Position numbers and translations under genes: made by a program. Below, piece after piece: positions 47,710 through 55,792 of a DNA stretch of 64,000 nucleotides. The stretch lies in assembly GCA_003249255.1 (NCBI GenBank), contig QKJP01000048.1:434001-498000 (forward strand), in the 5' to 3' direction. The DNA is from Bacteroidales bacterium (GTDB lineage: Bacteria; Bacteroidota; Bacteroidia; Bacteroidales; Marinilabiliaceae). Each line of letters opens with the position of its first letter. Within the stretch, counting starts at the first letter, position 1. The notes under the pieces are model-generated. The model had not been told where the DNA came from and did no database searches. It worked only from the letters and a program-made list of their open reading frames with translations.

Positions 47710-48116
47710 TTGCGGTAAAATTTCTTGATGTATTCCGGAAATTCGTAGATATAATCTTCTCCGCTATACTTAGTACTTGAGATGCATAAACATAAAGAGT
47801 TGGTCGAAAAATCAAATATTTTTCGCCACGACATACGAGGAATATAAAGACCCTCATTTGGCTTTTTCAACTCATAGACAGAGCTTTCTTCTCCGCGAAA
47901 AACCTCTACCGAAAAACTGCCGGATAATGGAACAATTAATTCACAAGCTTCCTTAAAAGCATGACCTCCACGCTCTTGTCCTCCTGGAACATCGTATATC
48001 CAATACGTTCGTTTAATTTCAAACGGCACGAGGTTACACTGCTCAATAAAGCTAAGATTTCCCCGTAAATCAGAAATTTTAGGAATTGTAATAAGCTTTA
48101 AACCGTTTTGATCCAT
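47706..48116 (-). CDS. FdtA/QdtA-like dTDP-sugar 3,4-ketoisomerase (copy 2)
   Basis: 136 residues, same cupin family as the next gene: IKRTYWIYDVPGGQERGGHAFKEACELIVPLSGSFSVEVF and NEGLYIPRMSWRKIFDFSTNSLCLCISSTKYSGEDYIYEF. The His of HAHIEQHE in the paralogue is replaced: here the motif is HAFKEACE, so one of the paired His is missing and catalysis may differ. It is the first gene of the minus-strand glycan operon and diverges from the aminotransferase. Confidence 0.85.
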   Translation of the reverse strand: MDQNGLKLITIPKISDLRGNLSFIEQCNLVPFEIKRTYWIYDVPGGQERGGHAFKEACELIVPLSGSFSVEVFRGEESSVYELKKPNEGLYIPRMSWRKIFDFSTNSLCLCISSTKYSGEDYIYEFPEYIKKFYRK

Positions 48117-48194
48117 ATTTTATACTTTTGCTTCTATTGGGTAAAGTTAAAAAATATTAACGGATTAGAGTTATTCCACAAGTACTGATATCAG

Positions 48195-49298
48195 ATGAAC
48201 ATTCCATTTTTAAGTCTCAAACAAATAAACCAAGTCTATCAAAGCCAGATAAACGAAGCTGTTCTGCGTGTTGCTAATTCGGGCTGGTATCTGCTCGGTG
48301 AAGAAATTAATAATTTCGAAAAAGAACTTTGCACATATAATAATGTAAAGCACACGATAGCTGTTGGCAATGGTCTCGATGCACTAACATTAATTCTCAA
48401 AGCTTATAAAGAATTGGGATTACTTCAGAATGATGATGAAGTATTGGTTCCTGCAAATACATACATTGCAAGCATACTGTCAATTACTATCAATCAATTA
48501 AAACCAATATTCATTGAGCCCAAGGAGAATACTTTCAACATTGATCCTACAGAAATCAAAAAGAGTATTACTTCAAAAACAAAAGCAATAATGGTTGTTC
48601 ACCTATATGGTTTAGTGAGCGATATGGATGAAATTAGTCAGGTTGCGAAAAAGAATAATCTATTATTAATAGAAGATAATGCGCAAGCTATTGGCGCAAC
48701 TTCGAACGGGATAAAAACCGGATCTTTGGGGGATGCTGCAGGATTTAGCTTTTACCCCGGAAAAAACCTTGGTGCGCTTGGTGACGCAGGTGCTGTTACT
48801 ACCAATGATGACAAATTAGCGAGAACCATCAGAGCTATTGCCAATTACGGCTCTGAGAAAAAATATTACAACGTCTACCAAGGCGTTAATTCCCGAATGG
48901 ATGAAATCCAAGCAGCAGTTTTAAGAGTTAAGCTTAAAGGGCTCGATGATGATAATAATCGACGGAAGGCAATTGCAGAACGGTACAATTCTGAAATTTC
49001 AAATCCGAAAATTCAACTTCCGAAAATTCCGCAAGACAAAGATGCGCATGTGTGGCATTTATATGTTATAAGATGCAATGAACGCGAACAACTCGTCAAG
49101 TTCTTTAATGATAAAGGCATTGGCACAATGATTCATTACCCAGTACCACCTCATCAACAAGTGGCTTATAATGAATACAATCATTTAAAACTACCTCTGA
49201 CAGAAAAAATTCACCGCGAAGTTTTAAGTTTACCGATGCATCAATGCTTAACCGAGGATGAGGTTACTTATATAATTACCGCCATAAACAATTACTAG
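48195..49298 (+). CDS. DegT/DnrJ/EryC1/StrS aminotransferase (FdtB-like)
   Basis: 367 residues. PLP-dependent sugar aminotransferase. Signatures: [15 protein letters not shown] (about 58-72), [12 protein letters not shown] (about 88), [11 protein letters not shown] (about 157, Asp for the pyridine nitrogen) and the Schiff-base Lys in [17 protein letters not shown] (about 185). C-terminal [11 protein letters not shown] is typical of FdtB/QdtB. With the ketoisomerases it should give a dTDP-3-amino-3,6-dideoxyhexose; the dTDP-glucose-4,6-dehydratase is not in this window. Divergent from the ketoisomerases with a 78-base gap; TACTTTTG (48123-48130) may be its -7 box. Confidence 0.92.
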   Translation: MNIPFLSLKQINQVYQSQINEAVLRVANSGWYLLGEEINNFEKELCTYNNVKHTIAVGNGLDALTLILKAYKELGLLQNDDEVLVPANTYIASILSITINQLKPIFIEPKENTFNIDPTEIKKSITSKTKAIMVVHLYGLVSDMDEISQVAKKNNLLLIEDNAQAIGATSNGIKTGSLGDAAGFSFYPGKNLGALGDAGAVTTNDDKLARTIRAIANYGSEKKYYNVYQGVNSRMDEIQAAVLRVKLKGLDDDNNRRKAIAERYNSEISNPKIQLPKIPQDKDAHVWHLYVIRCNEREQLVKFFNDKGIGTMIHYPVPPHQQVAYNEYNHLKLPLTEKIHREVLSLPMHQCLTEDEVTYIITAINNY

Positions 49299-49356
49299 CT
49301 ATTGAGAAACTTGAACATTCTTTTTAACTTCTGACTTCTGACTAAACGATAGAACC

Positions 49357-50010
49357 ATGCAGATCAACATACTTAACCAAAACAACAGCATTTTCAATAC
49401 CTACATTGCAGAAATTCGTGACATCTCAATTCAAAGAGATCCTCTGCGCTTTCGCAAAAACATCGAACGTATGGGAGAAATTCTGGCTTATGAGGTGAGT
49501 AAAATATTTGATTATTCGGCTGCTGAAGTAAAAACACCACTTGGAATTGCCAACGAAAAACTACCCTCTGATAATGTAGTGATTGCTTCCATATTACGTG
49601 CCGGTTTACCGCTTCATCAGGGCGTTTTAAACATGTTTGACAGGGCTGAAAATGCTTTTGTTTCAGCCTATAGAAAGTATACTGAAGACGGCGAATTCGA
49701 CATTCACATCGAATACATCTCATCTCCATCATTAGATGACAAAACAGTCCTATTAGTTGACCCAATGCTTGCCACAGGCTCATCTATGGAATTAGCTTAC
49801 AAGGCACTTCTGGATAAGGGAACCCCAAAACACGTTCATGTAATTTCTTTAATTGCCAGTCAGGCAGGAGTAGACTATATTAGAAACATGTTTGACCGCG
49901 AACCAATATCCCTCTGGTTGGGAGCAGTGGATGAAGAATTAAATGCAAAATCGTACATCGTACCAGGATTGGGAGATGCGGGTGATTTGGCTTTTGGTGG
50001 AAAGTTGTAA
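49357..50010 (+). CDS. upp: Uracil phosphoribosyltransferase
   Basis: 217 residues. It makes UMP from uracil and PRPP. Signatures: VVIASILRAGLPLHQG (about 73-88), VSAYRKY, and the PRPP loop LLVDPMLATGSSM (about 129-141). C-terminal YIVPGLGDAGDLAFGG is the uracil-binding region. Upstream, 49299-49340 is an iterated word-like stretch (CTTCTGACTTCTGACT). Convergent with folK, 20 bases apart. Confidence 0.95.
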   Translation: MQINILNQNNSIFNTYIAEIRDISIQRDPLRFRKNIERMGEILAYEVSKIFDYSAAEVKTPLGIANEKLPSDNVVIASILRAGLPLHQGVLNMFDRAENAFVSAYRKYTEDGEFDIHIEYISSPSLDDKTVLLVDPMLATGSSMELAYKALLDKGTPKHVHVISLIASQAGVDYIRNMFDREPISLWLGAVDEELNAKSYIVPGLGDAGDLAFGGKL

Positions 50011-50030
50011 AGAATAATAAACCTGTAACA

Positions 50031-50528
50031 TTAAGCCAGTTCAAACTCAATAAGTTGAGCTCGAATTTCATCCTGACATTCACTTAACAAAGTTGAAATC
50101 AACTTATTGAAAATAGGATGATTAAATGTAGTCCATTTTTCTGCTAAAGGGAGTAAAGTAAAATGCCGCAAATGCAATTTTGGATGAGGAATTTGTAAAT
50201 GTGGCAAATCAATCACCTCATTATCTACAAATAAAATATCGATATCTATCACACGAGACTCATATCCCGCTTGAGTTTTTGCAGAACGCCCACATTCTAA
50301 TTCTACAGCTTGAGTAATTCGAAGCAATTCTTCCGCTGAATAATCGGATTGAAACTCCACCACTTGATTGACAAAATTTTGATCGGCATCAAAGCCCCAT
50401 GGTTCACTCTCATAATACCCTGAAACACGTACCGGCTCTCCAAGTTCCTGAGACAAAAAATCAGTCGCTTCTTGCATTGTTTGAACAACATCTCCTTGAT
50501 TTCCTCCTAATAGTAATATTTGTCTCAT
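50031..50528 (-). CDS. folK: 2-amino-4-hydroxy-6-hydroxymethyldihydropteridine pyrophosphokinase
   Basis: 165 residues from the ATG at 50528, which starts the family motif (RQILLLGGNQGD); a frame opening 12 codons earlier is not needed. It pyrophosphorylates 6-hydroxymethyl-dihydropterin in folate synthesis. Signatures: YESEPWGF, the Asp pair in RVIDIDILF (about 105, magnesium), and IPHPKLHLRHFTLLPLAE. It acts after FolB (21325-21693). The promoter region is shared with divergent sppA. Confidence 0.94.
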   Translation of the reverse strand: MRQILLLGGNQGDVVQTMQEATDFLSQELGEPVRVSGYYESEPWGFDADQNFVNQVVEFQSDYSAEELLRITQAVELECGRSAKTQAGYESRVIDIDILFVDNEVIDLPHLQIPHPKLHLRHFTLLPLAEKWTTFNHPIFNKLISTLLSECQDEIRAQLIEFELA

Positions 50529-50561
50529 TTGTTCAATTAATGTAAATGAAATTTCTGCGCG

Positions 50562-50569
50562 CAAAAATA
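50562..50569 (-). promoter_or_regulatory. -7 box of folK
   Basis: Minus strand TATTTTTG matches TAnnTTTG, 34 bases before folK. A second box of the same sequence on the plus strand (50593-50600) serves sppA, so the two promoters face away from each other, 23 bases apart. Confidence 0.5.
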
Positions 50570-50592
50570 AGTATTATCCACTTTTATTTTGA

Positions 50593-50600
50593 TATTTTTG
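50593..50600 (+). promoter_or_regulatory. -7 box of sppA
   Basis: TATTTTTG matches TAnnTTTG, 35 bases before the sppA start codon. No clear -33 TTTG was found at 19 bases. Confidence 0.5.
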
Positions 50601-50634
50601 TTTGAATTGATAAAATATTAACACTCGTTAGACT

Positions 50635-52395
50635 ATGAAAAAGTTTTTTAAATATTTATTAGCAACATTCCTTGGAGGAATAGCGTCTGCTTTTACTCTA
50701 TTTTTACTCTTAATAATTTTCATCGCAGCTCTTGCATCAGGCGGAGATCAAAAAGCAAGTATCGAAGACAACTCTTTACTCATTTTAAAGCTGAATGGAG
50801 AAATAGTTGAACGTCATCAAGATAATCCACTAGAGGAATTACTTGCTGAGATCAATGAGCAACCAGGTCGCGAAGGATTAAACAGAATTTTAAAAAACAT
50901 CACAAAAGCAAAAACAGATGATCGTATCTCTGGTATTCTTCTTGAATCTGGAATGATGGAGGCCGGATATGCCACCATTGAAGAAATCAGAAACGCACTT
51001 CTTGACTTTAAAAGCAGTGGTAAATTTGTATACAGTTACTCACCAGTCTACACTCAAAAAGCCTATTACTTAGCTTCTGTAGCCGATAAAGTTTACATGA
51101 ATCCGGGTGGGTTATTAGTTTTTAAAGGACTTCATGCAAGCCGTACTTTTTTTAAGAACACGCTTGAAAAACTAGGTGTGGAGATGCAAATTTTTCGTCA
51201 TGGAAAGTTTAAATCGGCCGTAGAACCTTTTACTCTTGACAAAATGAGTGAATCATCTCGTTTACAAACTGAGGTTTATGTTAATTCAATTTGGAAACAC
51301 CTCACCCAAAAAATTGCAGAAGCAAGAGGCTTATCAGAAGATGAAGTTAATCGTGCGGCTGAAACACTTCAGCTATTTAAAGATGATGATGCTTTAATGA
51401 GCTCCGGTCTTATTGATGGATTGATTTATAAAGATGAACTCATTACTGAGCTAAAGAAACTAACAAACACCGATGAGTCTGAAGACATTAATTCGATTAC
51501 GAATGCTCAATACGCCAACATTAGTGCAAGTAAAGAAAGTAAATTTGAAAGGAATAAAATTGCCATCATCTATGCAGAAGGAGAAATAGATGGTTCGGAC
51601 AAAGATGGGATTAAATCAGAAAAATTATCGCGCGAAATCCGCAAAGCTCGTCGCGACAGCTCTATTAAAGCGATTGTTTTACGTGTAAATTCTCCGGGAG
51701 GAAGTGCTTTAGGATCAGATATTATTTGGAGAGAAGTTAAACTGGCAAAAGAAACCAAGCCAGTTGTGGTATCCATGGGTGATTTGGCCGCTTCGGGAGG
51801 TTATTATATTTCATGTGCAGCGGATTACATTGTAGCTCATCCAAATACTCTAACCGGATCAATTGGTATTTTTGGAATGGTACCCAACACGGAAGGTTTA
51901 ATGAATAAAATCGGGTTAACTTTCGATGGGGTAAAAACCAACAAATATGCAGACATGCCTAGCATGGTTCGTCCTTTTAGTGCTGATGAAACAGAAATCT
52001 TTCAAGCTTTCATCGAAAAAGGTTACGACAAATTTATATCACGCTGTGCAGAGGGTAGAAATACATCTAAAGATGCGATTGATAAAATTGGACAAGGTCG
52101 CGTATGGAGCGGTAGTAATAGTCTTGACATTGAACTCATCGATGAACTGGGTGGCATTAACCGTGCTATTGAAGTTGCCAAAGAAAAAGCCGGCCTTGAA
52201 AACTACCGCATTATTGAATTGCCGGAATTGGAAGACCCAATCTCCCAAATCATGAGAGGTATGACTAACGAAGCACGTCTTTTTATAGGAAAATCGTTAA
52301 TGGGTGAAGAATATAAATATTTAAAAACCATCGAGGATCTTAAGAATGGAGATCAGATTCAGGCAAGAATGCCGTATAATTTGACGATAAAGTAA
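50635..52395 (+). CDS. sppA: Signal peptide peptidase SppA, long (67K) type
   Basis: 586 residues with two S49 repeats. It degrades cleaved signal peptides at the inner membrane. A membrane anchor is at about 5-35. The N-terminal repeat supplies the Lys of the dyad, likely in FRHGKFKSAVEPF (about 190), and the C-terminal repeat supplies Ser357 in NSPGGSALGSD, followed by SMGDLAASGGYYISCAAD and TLTGSIGIFG. This split arrangement is that of E. coli-type SppA. Confidence 0.95.
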   Translation: MKKFFKYLLATFLGGIASAFTLFLLLIIFIAALASGGDQKASIEDNSLLILKLNGEIVERHQDNPLEELLAEINEQPGREGLNRILKNITKAKTDDRISGILLESGMMEAGYATIEEIRNALLDFKSSGKFVYSYSPVYTQKAYYLASVADKVYMNPGGLLVFKGLHASRTFFKNTLEKLGVEMQIFRHGKFKSAVEPFTLDKMSESSRLQTEVYVNSIWKHLTQKIAEARGLSEDEVNRAAETLQLFKDDDALMSSGLIDGLIYKDELITELKKLTNTDESEDINSITNAQYANISASKESKFERNKIAIIYAEGEIDGSDKDGIKSEKLSREIRKARRDSSIKAIVLRVNSPGGSALGSDIIWREVKLAKETKPVVVSMGDLAASGGYYISCAADYIVAHPNTLTGSIGIFGMVPNTEGLMNKIGLTFDGVKTNKYADMPSMVRPFSADETEIFQAFIEKGYDKFISRCAEGRNTSKDAIDKIGQGRVWSGSNSLDIELIDELGGINRAIEVAKEKAGLENYRIIELPELEDPISQIMRGMTNEARLFIGKSLMGEEYKYLKTIEDLKNGDQIQARMPYNLTIK

Positions 52396-52493
52396 GCTAC
52401 TAGCTGATAGCCTTTAGCTACTAGCTAAAATTACTAATTAAAAGAACTTCTCTACTTTTGGTAGAGAGGTTTATTATAAACAACACCTCATCA

Positions 52494-53534
52494 ATGAATC
52501 TCCGCCGTTTACTTCTTCCTTTGTCGCCTTTGTATGGTGGAGTTACCAGCCTTCGAAACAAATTCTTCGATTGGGGAATTTATGCTTCAAAGAGTTACGA
52601 TCTTCCGATCATATCGGTGGGGAACATCACGGTGGGTGGAACAGGAAAAACACCCCTTACCGAATACATCATTCGCCTTTTTGAAGCTCAAACGGAGCAG
52701 ATAGCACTATTAAGCAGAGGTTATAAACGAGCGACTAAAGGTGCACTTCTTGCCAATGAGAAAAGTACTGTGGCCGACATTGGTGACGAACCATACCAAA
52801 TCTTACAAAAGTTTAAGCACCTTAAAGTAGCTGTGGCCGAAAAACGTGTTAAAGGCATGCAGCTTCTCCTTAATACAAATACTTCTTTAGTGTTGATGGA
52901 TGATGCTTACCAGCACCGCTACGTTAAACCGGGTTTTTCGTTGTTGGTGGTTGATTACAACCGTCCGCTTTGGAAAGATGTTCCTTTTCCGGCAGGTCAT
53001 TTAAGGGAAACCGAAGCCGGTAAAAAAAGAGCGAATCTAATTGTGGTGAATAAATGTCCTGATCATTTATCAACACAAGAGAAAGAACATTGGATTAAAA
53101 AGTTAAATCCAGGCGACGATCAAAAAGTTTTTTTTAGCAGGATCAAATACGGGTATCCTCAATCTTTTGTATTGGATCAGATACTTGTGCCAACTTCATG
53201 CATTGGGTTAGCAGGCATTGCACGCCCCGAAATTTTTAAAACTCATCTCGAAAAAAACTATCCGGTAAAAGATTTCCTTTCTTTTTCGGATCATCACAAC
53301 TTTTCAGAAAAGGATATTGAAAACATTGCGTCATCAGCACAAAAGCATCAGGCAGATTTCGTTATCACCACAGAAAAAGATGCGGTGCGATTGATGAATC
53401 TGGATTTCATCCCTCTAAAATTAAAAGAGAAGATTATTTACATTCCAATAGAACTAGAATTTCTATTTAACGAGAAAAACAACTTTGACGAAATATTACT
53501 AGAATATGTTAGAAACCATTCAAAAAACAGCTGA
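52494..53534 (+). CDS. lpxK: Tetraacyldisaccharide 4'-kinase
   Basis: 346 residues from the ATG at 52494 (an upstream GTG adds unconserved sequence). It phosphorylates the lipid A precursor at the 4' position. The Walker A loop is VGGTGKTPL at about 47-55 after DLPIISVGNIT. The acidic LVLMDDAYQHRYV (about 125) is the family DDGxQ region, here with Tyr in place of the usual Phe/Met. C-terminal DFVITTEKDAVRL is conserved. Its 3' end overlaps the next gene by 29 bases. Confidence 0.94.
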   Translation: MNLRRLLLPLSPLYGGVTSLRNKFFDWGIYASKSYDLPIISVGNITVGGTGKTPLTEYIIRLFEAQTEQIALLSRGYKRATKGALLANEKSTVADIGDEPYQILQKFKHLKVAVAEKRVKGMQLLLNTNTSLVLMDDAYQHRYVKPGFSLLVVDYNRPLWKDVPFPAGHLRETEAGKKRANLIVVNKCPDHLSTQEKEHWIKKLNPGDDQKVFFSRIKYGYPQSFVLDQILVPTSCIGLAGIARPEIFKTHLEKNYPVKDFLSFSDHHNFSEKDIENIASSAQKHQADFVITTEKDAVRLMNLDFIPLKLKEKIIYIPIELEFLFNEKNNFDEILLEYVRNHSKNS

Positions 53535-54318
53535 TTACTTATTATGTCATACCGCTTTAAGACCTACCATCGGAATCATCCTTGGAACCGGATTAGGAGG
53601 TTTGGTAAAAGAAATACAAATCGAAAAATCCATCCCTTATGATGACATCCCTGATTTTCCGGTATCAACCGTAGAGGGACATCATGGCCGATTCATTTTT
53701 GGCACAATCAAGGATGTACCGGTTGTAGCCATGCAAGGTCGTTTTCATTACTACGAAGGATATGGCATGGATCAGGTTACTCTGCCGGTTAGAACCATGA
53801 AGAAAATGGGTATCGAAACGCTGTTGGTTTCTAATGCCAGCGGTGGGCTTAATCCAGATTACAAGATTGGCGACATCATGGTGATTACCGATCACATTAA
53901 CATGTTTGGTACCAATCCGCTTATCGGGCCTAATATTGATGAGCTGGGAACTCGTTTTCCGGACATGAGCGAGGCCTACAGTAAACGTTTATCAAACATG
54001 GCGCTTGAAATTGGCAAAAAAGAAGGCATCAAGCTTCAGCAAGGAGTTTATGTGGGAACAACCGGACCTACATTTGAAACTCCGGCAGAATACAAGATGT
54101 TTCGCATTTTGGGAGGTGATGTGGTTGGTATGTCGACTGTGCCTGAAGTAATTGTTGCGCGCCACATGAACATGGAAGTCTTTGGCGTTTCGATCATCTG
54201 TGACTCGGGCGTACCCGGAGAAATTGTGGAAGTAACGCATGATGATGTGCAAATTATTGCCGGCGAAGCAGAACCGAAAATGACGAAGGTGATTAAGGAG
54301 ATGGTGAGTCAGCTTTAG
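53506..54318 (+). CDS. Purine nucleoside phosphorylase (PNP class I)
   Basis: 270 residues. It cleaves inosine and guanosine with phosphate. Signatures: IGIILGTGLGGLV (phosphate loop), VEGHHGRFIFG, MQGRFHYYEGY, VSNASGGLNPDYKIGDIMVITDHIN, ETPAEYKMFRILGGDVVGMSTVPEVIVARH (purine-binding Glu and Met). Length and order match trimeric PNP. The start overlaps lpxK by 29 bases, so translation is probably coupled. Confidence 0.94.
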   Translation: MLETIQKTADYLLCHTALRPTIGIILGTGLGGLVKEIQIEKSIPYDDIPDFPVSTVEGHHGRFIFGTIKDVPVVAMQGRFHYYEGYGMDQVTLPVRTMKKMGIETLLVSNASGGLNPDYKIGDIMVITDHINMFGTNPLIGPNIDELGTRFPDMSEAYSKRLSNMALEIGKKEGIKLQQGVYVGTTGPTFETPAEYKMFRILGGDVVGMSTVPEVIVARHMNMEVFGVSIICDSGVPGEIVEVTHDDVQIIAGEAEPKMTKVIKEMVSQL

Positions 54319-54502
54319 GCAGAAGTAAACCATGTGCTGATGTGCTGATGAGTAAATGTGCAAATTAGCTTTTTATTCTAATTCGCTACTTTTCAATTGC
54401 ATAATATCTCAACGACTAATCATACTTATTAAATAAAAGAAAAAGTAAACAATGTGCACATGAGGAAATTTGAGAATGAGGGAATTAACTCAAACAAAAA
54501 AA

Positions 54503-54533
54503 AAAAGGCGTAGCATTTTGTTACGCTTTTTTT
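54503..54533 (-). terminator. Terminator of the DUF4160/DUF2442 pair
   Basis: GCGTA-gcattttgt-TACGC between an A-run and a T-run, 4 bases beyond the DUF2442 stop on the minus strand. The runs on both sides would also stop plus-strand transcription. Confidence 0.7.
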
Positions 54534-54536
54534 CAT

Positions 54537-54776
54537 TTAGACCACCGGGGTGCTTTGTGAGTATAATATTTCCGGATCAAAATCCAATTCATTATCCCAC
54601 TCTATGGTATCAAAACTTACATGTACTGTATTAAACATGGTAAGATCATAAAGCTCTTTAAATTGACCTTTATCTAAAAAAGGTCGCATATCAAACAACC
54701 TTACTTCTTCATTCTTAAAGGTCAAAAGTAGCGTATAGTTAGATTTTGGCTCTACATCTTTTACTCCTATATACAT
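54537..54776 (-). CDS. DUF2442 protein, possible antitoxin
   Basis: 79 residues. It matches DUF2442 in layout: an opening IGVKDVEPKSNYTLLLTFKNEEVRLFDMRPFL and a closing VSFDTIEWDNELDFDPEILYSQS, the W/EW-D...L.P..LY block being the family hallmark. It lies 8 bases after a DUF4160 gene on the same strand. Such pairs recur in bacteria and are often predicted as toxin-antitoxin modules; this is known only as prediction to me. No mobile element is adjacent. Confidence 0.85.
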   Translation of the reverse strand: MYIGVKDVEPKSNYTLLLTFKNEEVRLFDMRPFLDKGQFKELYDLTMFNTVHVSFDTIEWDNELDFDPEILYSQSTPVV

Positions 54777-54784
54777 GACATATA

Positions 54785-55051
54785 CTATTTTAATGGATCT
54801 ATCTTAAAAGGCTTTTCTCCATTTTGACACAACTCCCAATCTGCCAAAAGTTCTTCTTTATGAATTTCCATCCATGCGATTACTAATCTTTGTTGCTTTG
54901 TCGGCAAACTACCTTCTTCCATCTCACAATCAAAAACATTAAAGACTGCGCTAGATTCTTGATAATATACATGAATATGTGCTGGATTATGTTCCTTTGG
55001 AGCATAATACATTCTTATAATTATCCCAAAAAACATGGATATGGTCGGCAT
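54785..55051 (-). CDS. DUF4160 protein, possible toxin of the pair
   Basis: 88 residues. It opens MPTISMFFGIIIRMYYAPKEHNPAHIHVYYQE, the DUF4160 signature (F-G-I-I-I-x-M-Y, then H-x-P-x-H-x-H-V), and ends with WELCQNGEKPFKIDPL. The conserved His-x-His could be catalytic or metal-binding. It is the first gene of a two-gene unit with DUF2442. The toxin role is inferred from the pairing. Confidence 0.85.
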   Translation of the reverse strand: MPTISMFFGIIIRMYYAPKEHNPAHIHVYYQESSAVFNVFDCEMEEGSLPTKQQRLVIAWMEIHKEELLADWELCQNGEKPFKIDPLK

Positions 55052-55183
55052 GGCTAAAAGTTTTCTTTACACTTACAAAGGTAAACAATCTTTTTATGAG
55101 ATACTTCACCACCTTAATCTCAAAATATTCTACACAAATGACACCTCGTTCACATAAACTAACCTATTTGTAATTTTATTTTT

Positions 55184-55474
55184 CCGATCCGACGCTCCAG
55201 ACGACAATTTACATTTGTACATAAGCGTCCGGACAACCGGGCGAGTCATAAACATTTGTTTATTGCCAGTCGGAGAACCGGGGAAGACATTTATATTTGT
55301 CAATAAGCTGTCCGATCATCCAGGCAGGGCATAGATATTTATTTATTGAACCTCCGGAGAGTTGGTGGAGGCATTTACATTTATTAATGGCTTGTCTGGA
55401 TCGTCGGGCGAGCCATTTAGGTTTGTTTATGAGTCGCCTGTTGTTTTGGTGAGCTTATTTAGGTTTATGAATGC
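55184..55474. repeat. Seven-unit degenerate tandem repeat, 41-42 bp period
   Basis: Units start at about 55184, 55226, 55267, 55308, 55350, 55391 and 55433. Each has a GC-rich first half (approximately GTCCGGACAACCGGGCGAG) and an AT-rich second half (approximately CATTTACATTTGTTTATGA). Units differ at roughly a quarter to a third of positions, yet keep the period and the GC/AT alternation. No reading frame is open through it. It sits between the DUF4160 gene and the nrdJ terminator. Confidence 0.85.
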
Positions 55475-55651
55475 ACATCTTAAATAAAAGATGGCTAAAG
55501 CCTTTCTATACATTGATTGAAATCTAGGACAAGGGATTTGTTAGAAATCATTATAAATCCATTGATTAAAATCAATGGCAAAGAATCTACCTGATACTAC
55601 ACTTTTTCCTTTCGCACTTCGGACTCAGAGCTTCGAACTAAAAAAAGCAAA
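55475..55651. other. Intergenic spacer with word-like sequence
   Basis: No gene. At 55610-55640 there are iterated words (CACTTCGGACTCAGAGCTTCG) related to those at 58666-58716 and 61701-61730. Confidence 0.4.
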
Positions 55652-55675
55652 GCCGCACGGATTACTCCGCACGGC
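55652..55675 (-). terminator. Terminator of nrdJ
   Basis: GCCG-CA-CGGA-TTAC-TCCG-CA-CGGC forms a stem with a 2x2 internal loop, followed on the minus strand by TTTGCTTTTTTT. It lies 118 bases after the nrdJ stop; the intervening 55705-55790 is iterated TACTGAGATA-like words. Confidence 0.75.
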
Positions 55676-55792
55676 CATTTAACAACAATGTATATATTCA
55701 TCCTAAATACTCAGAACAAGTACTGAGATATGAGTATTGAGTACTGAGATAATACCTCTCACTTCTTACTACTCGGCACTCACTACTAGCAA

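Noticed and set aside
49394-49783. 129-codon frame antisense to upp
   Set aside because: Fully opposite the uracil phosphoribosyltransferase gene; its translation is not protein-like.
55184-55474. CRISPR array
   Set aside because: The units are directly adjacent and all parts vary alike; there are no constant repeats separated by unique spacers, and no cas genes.
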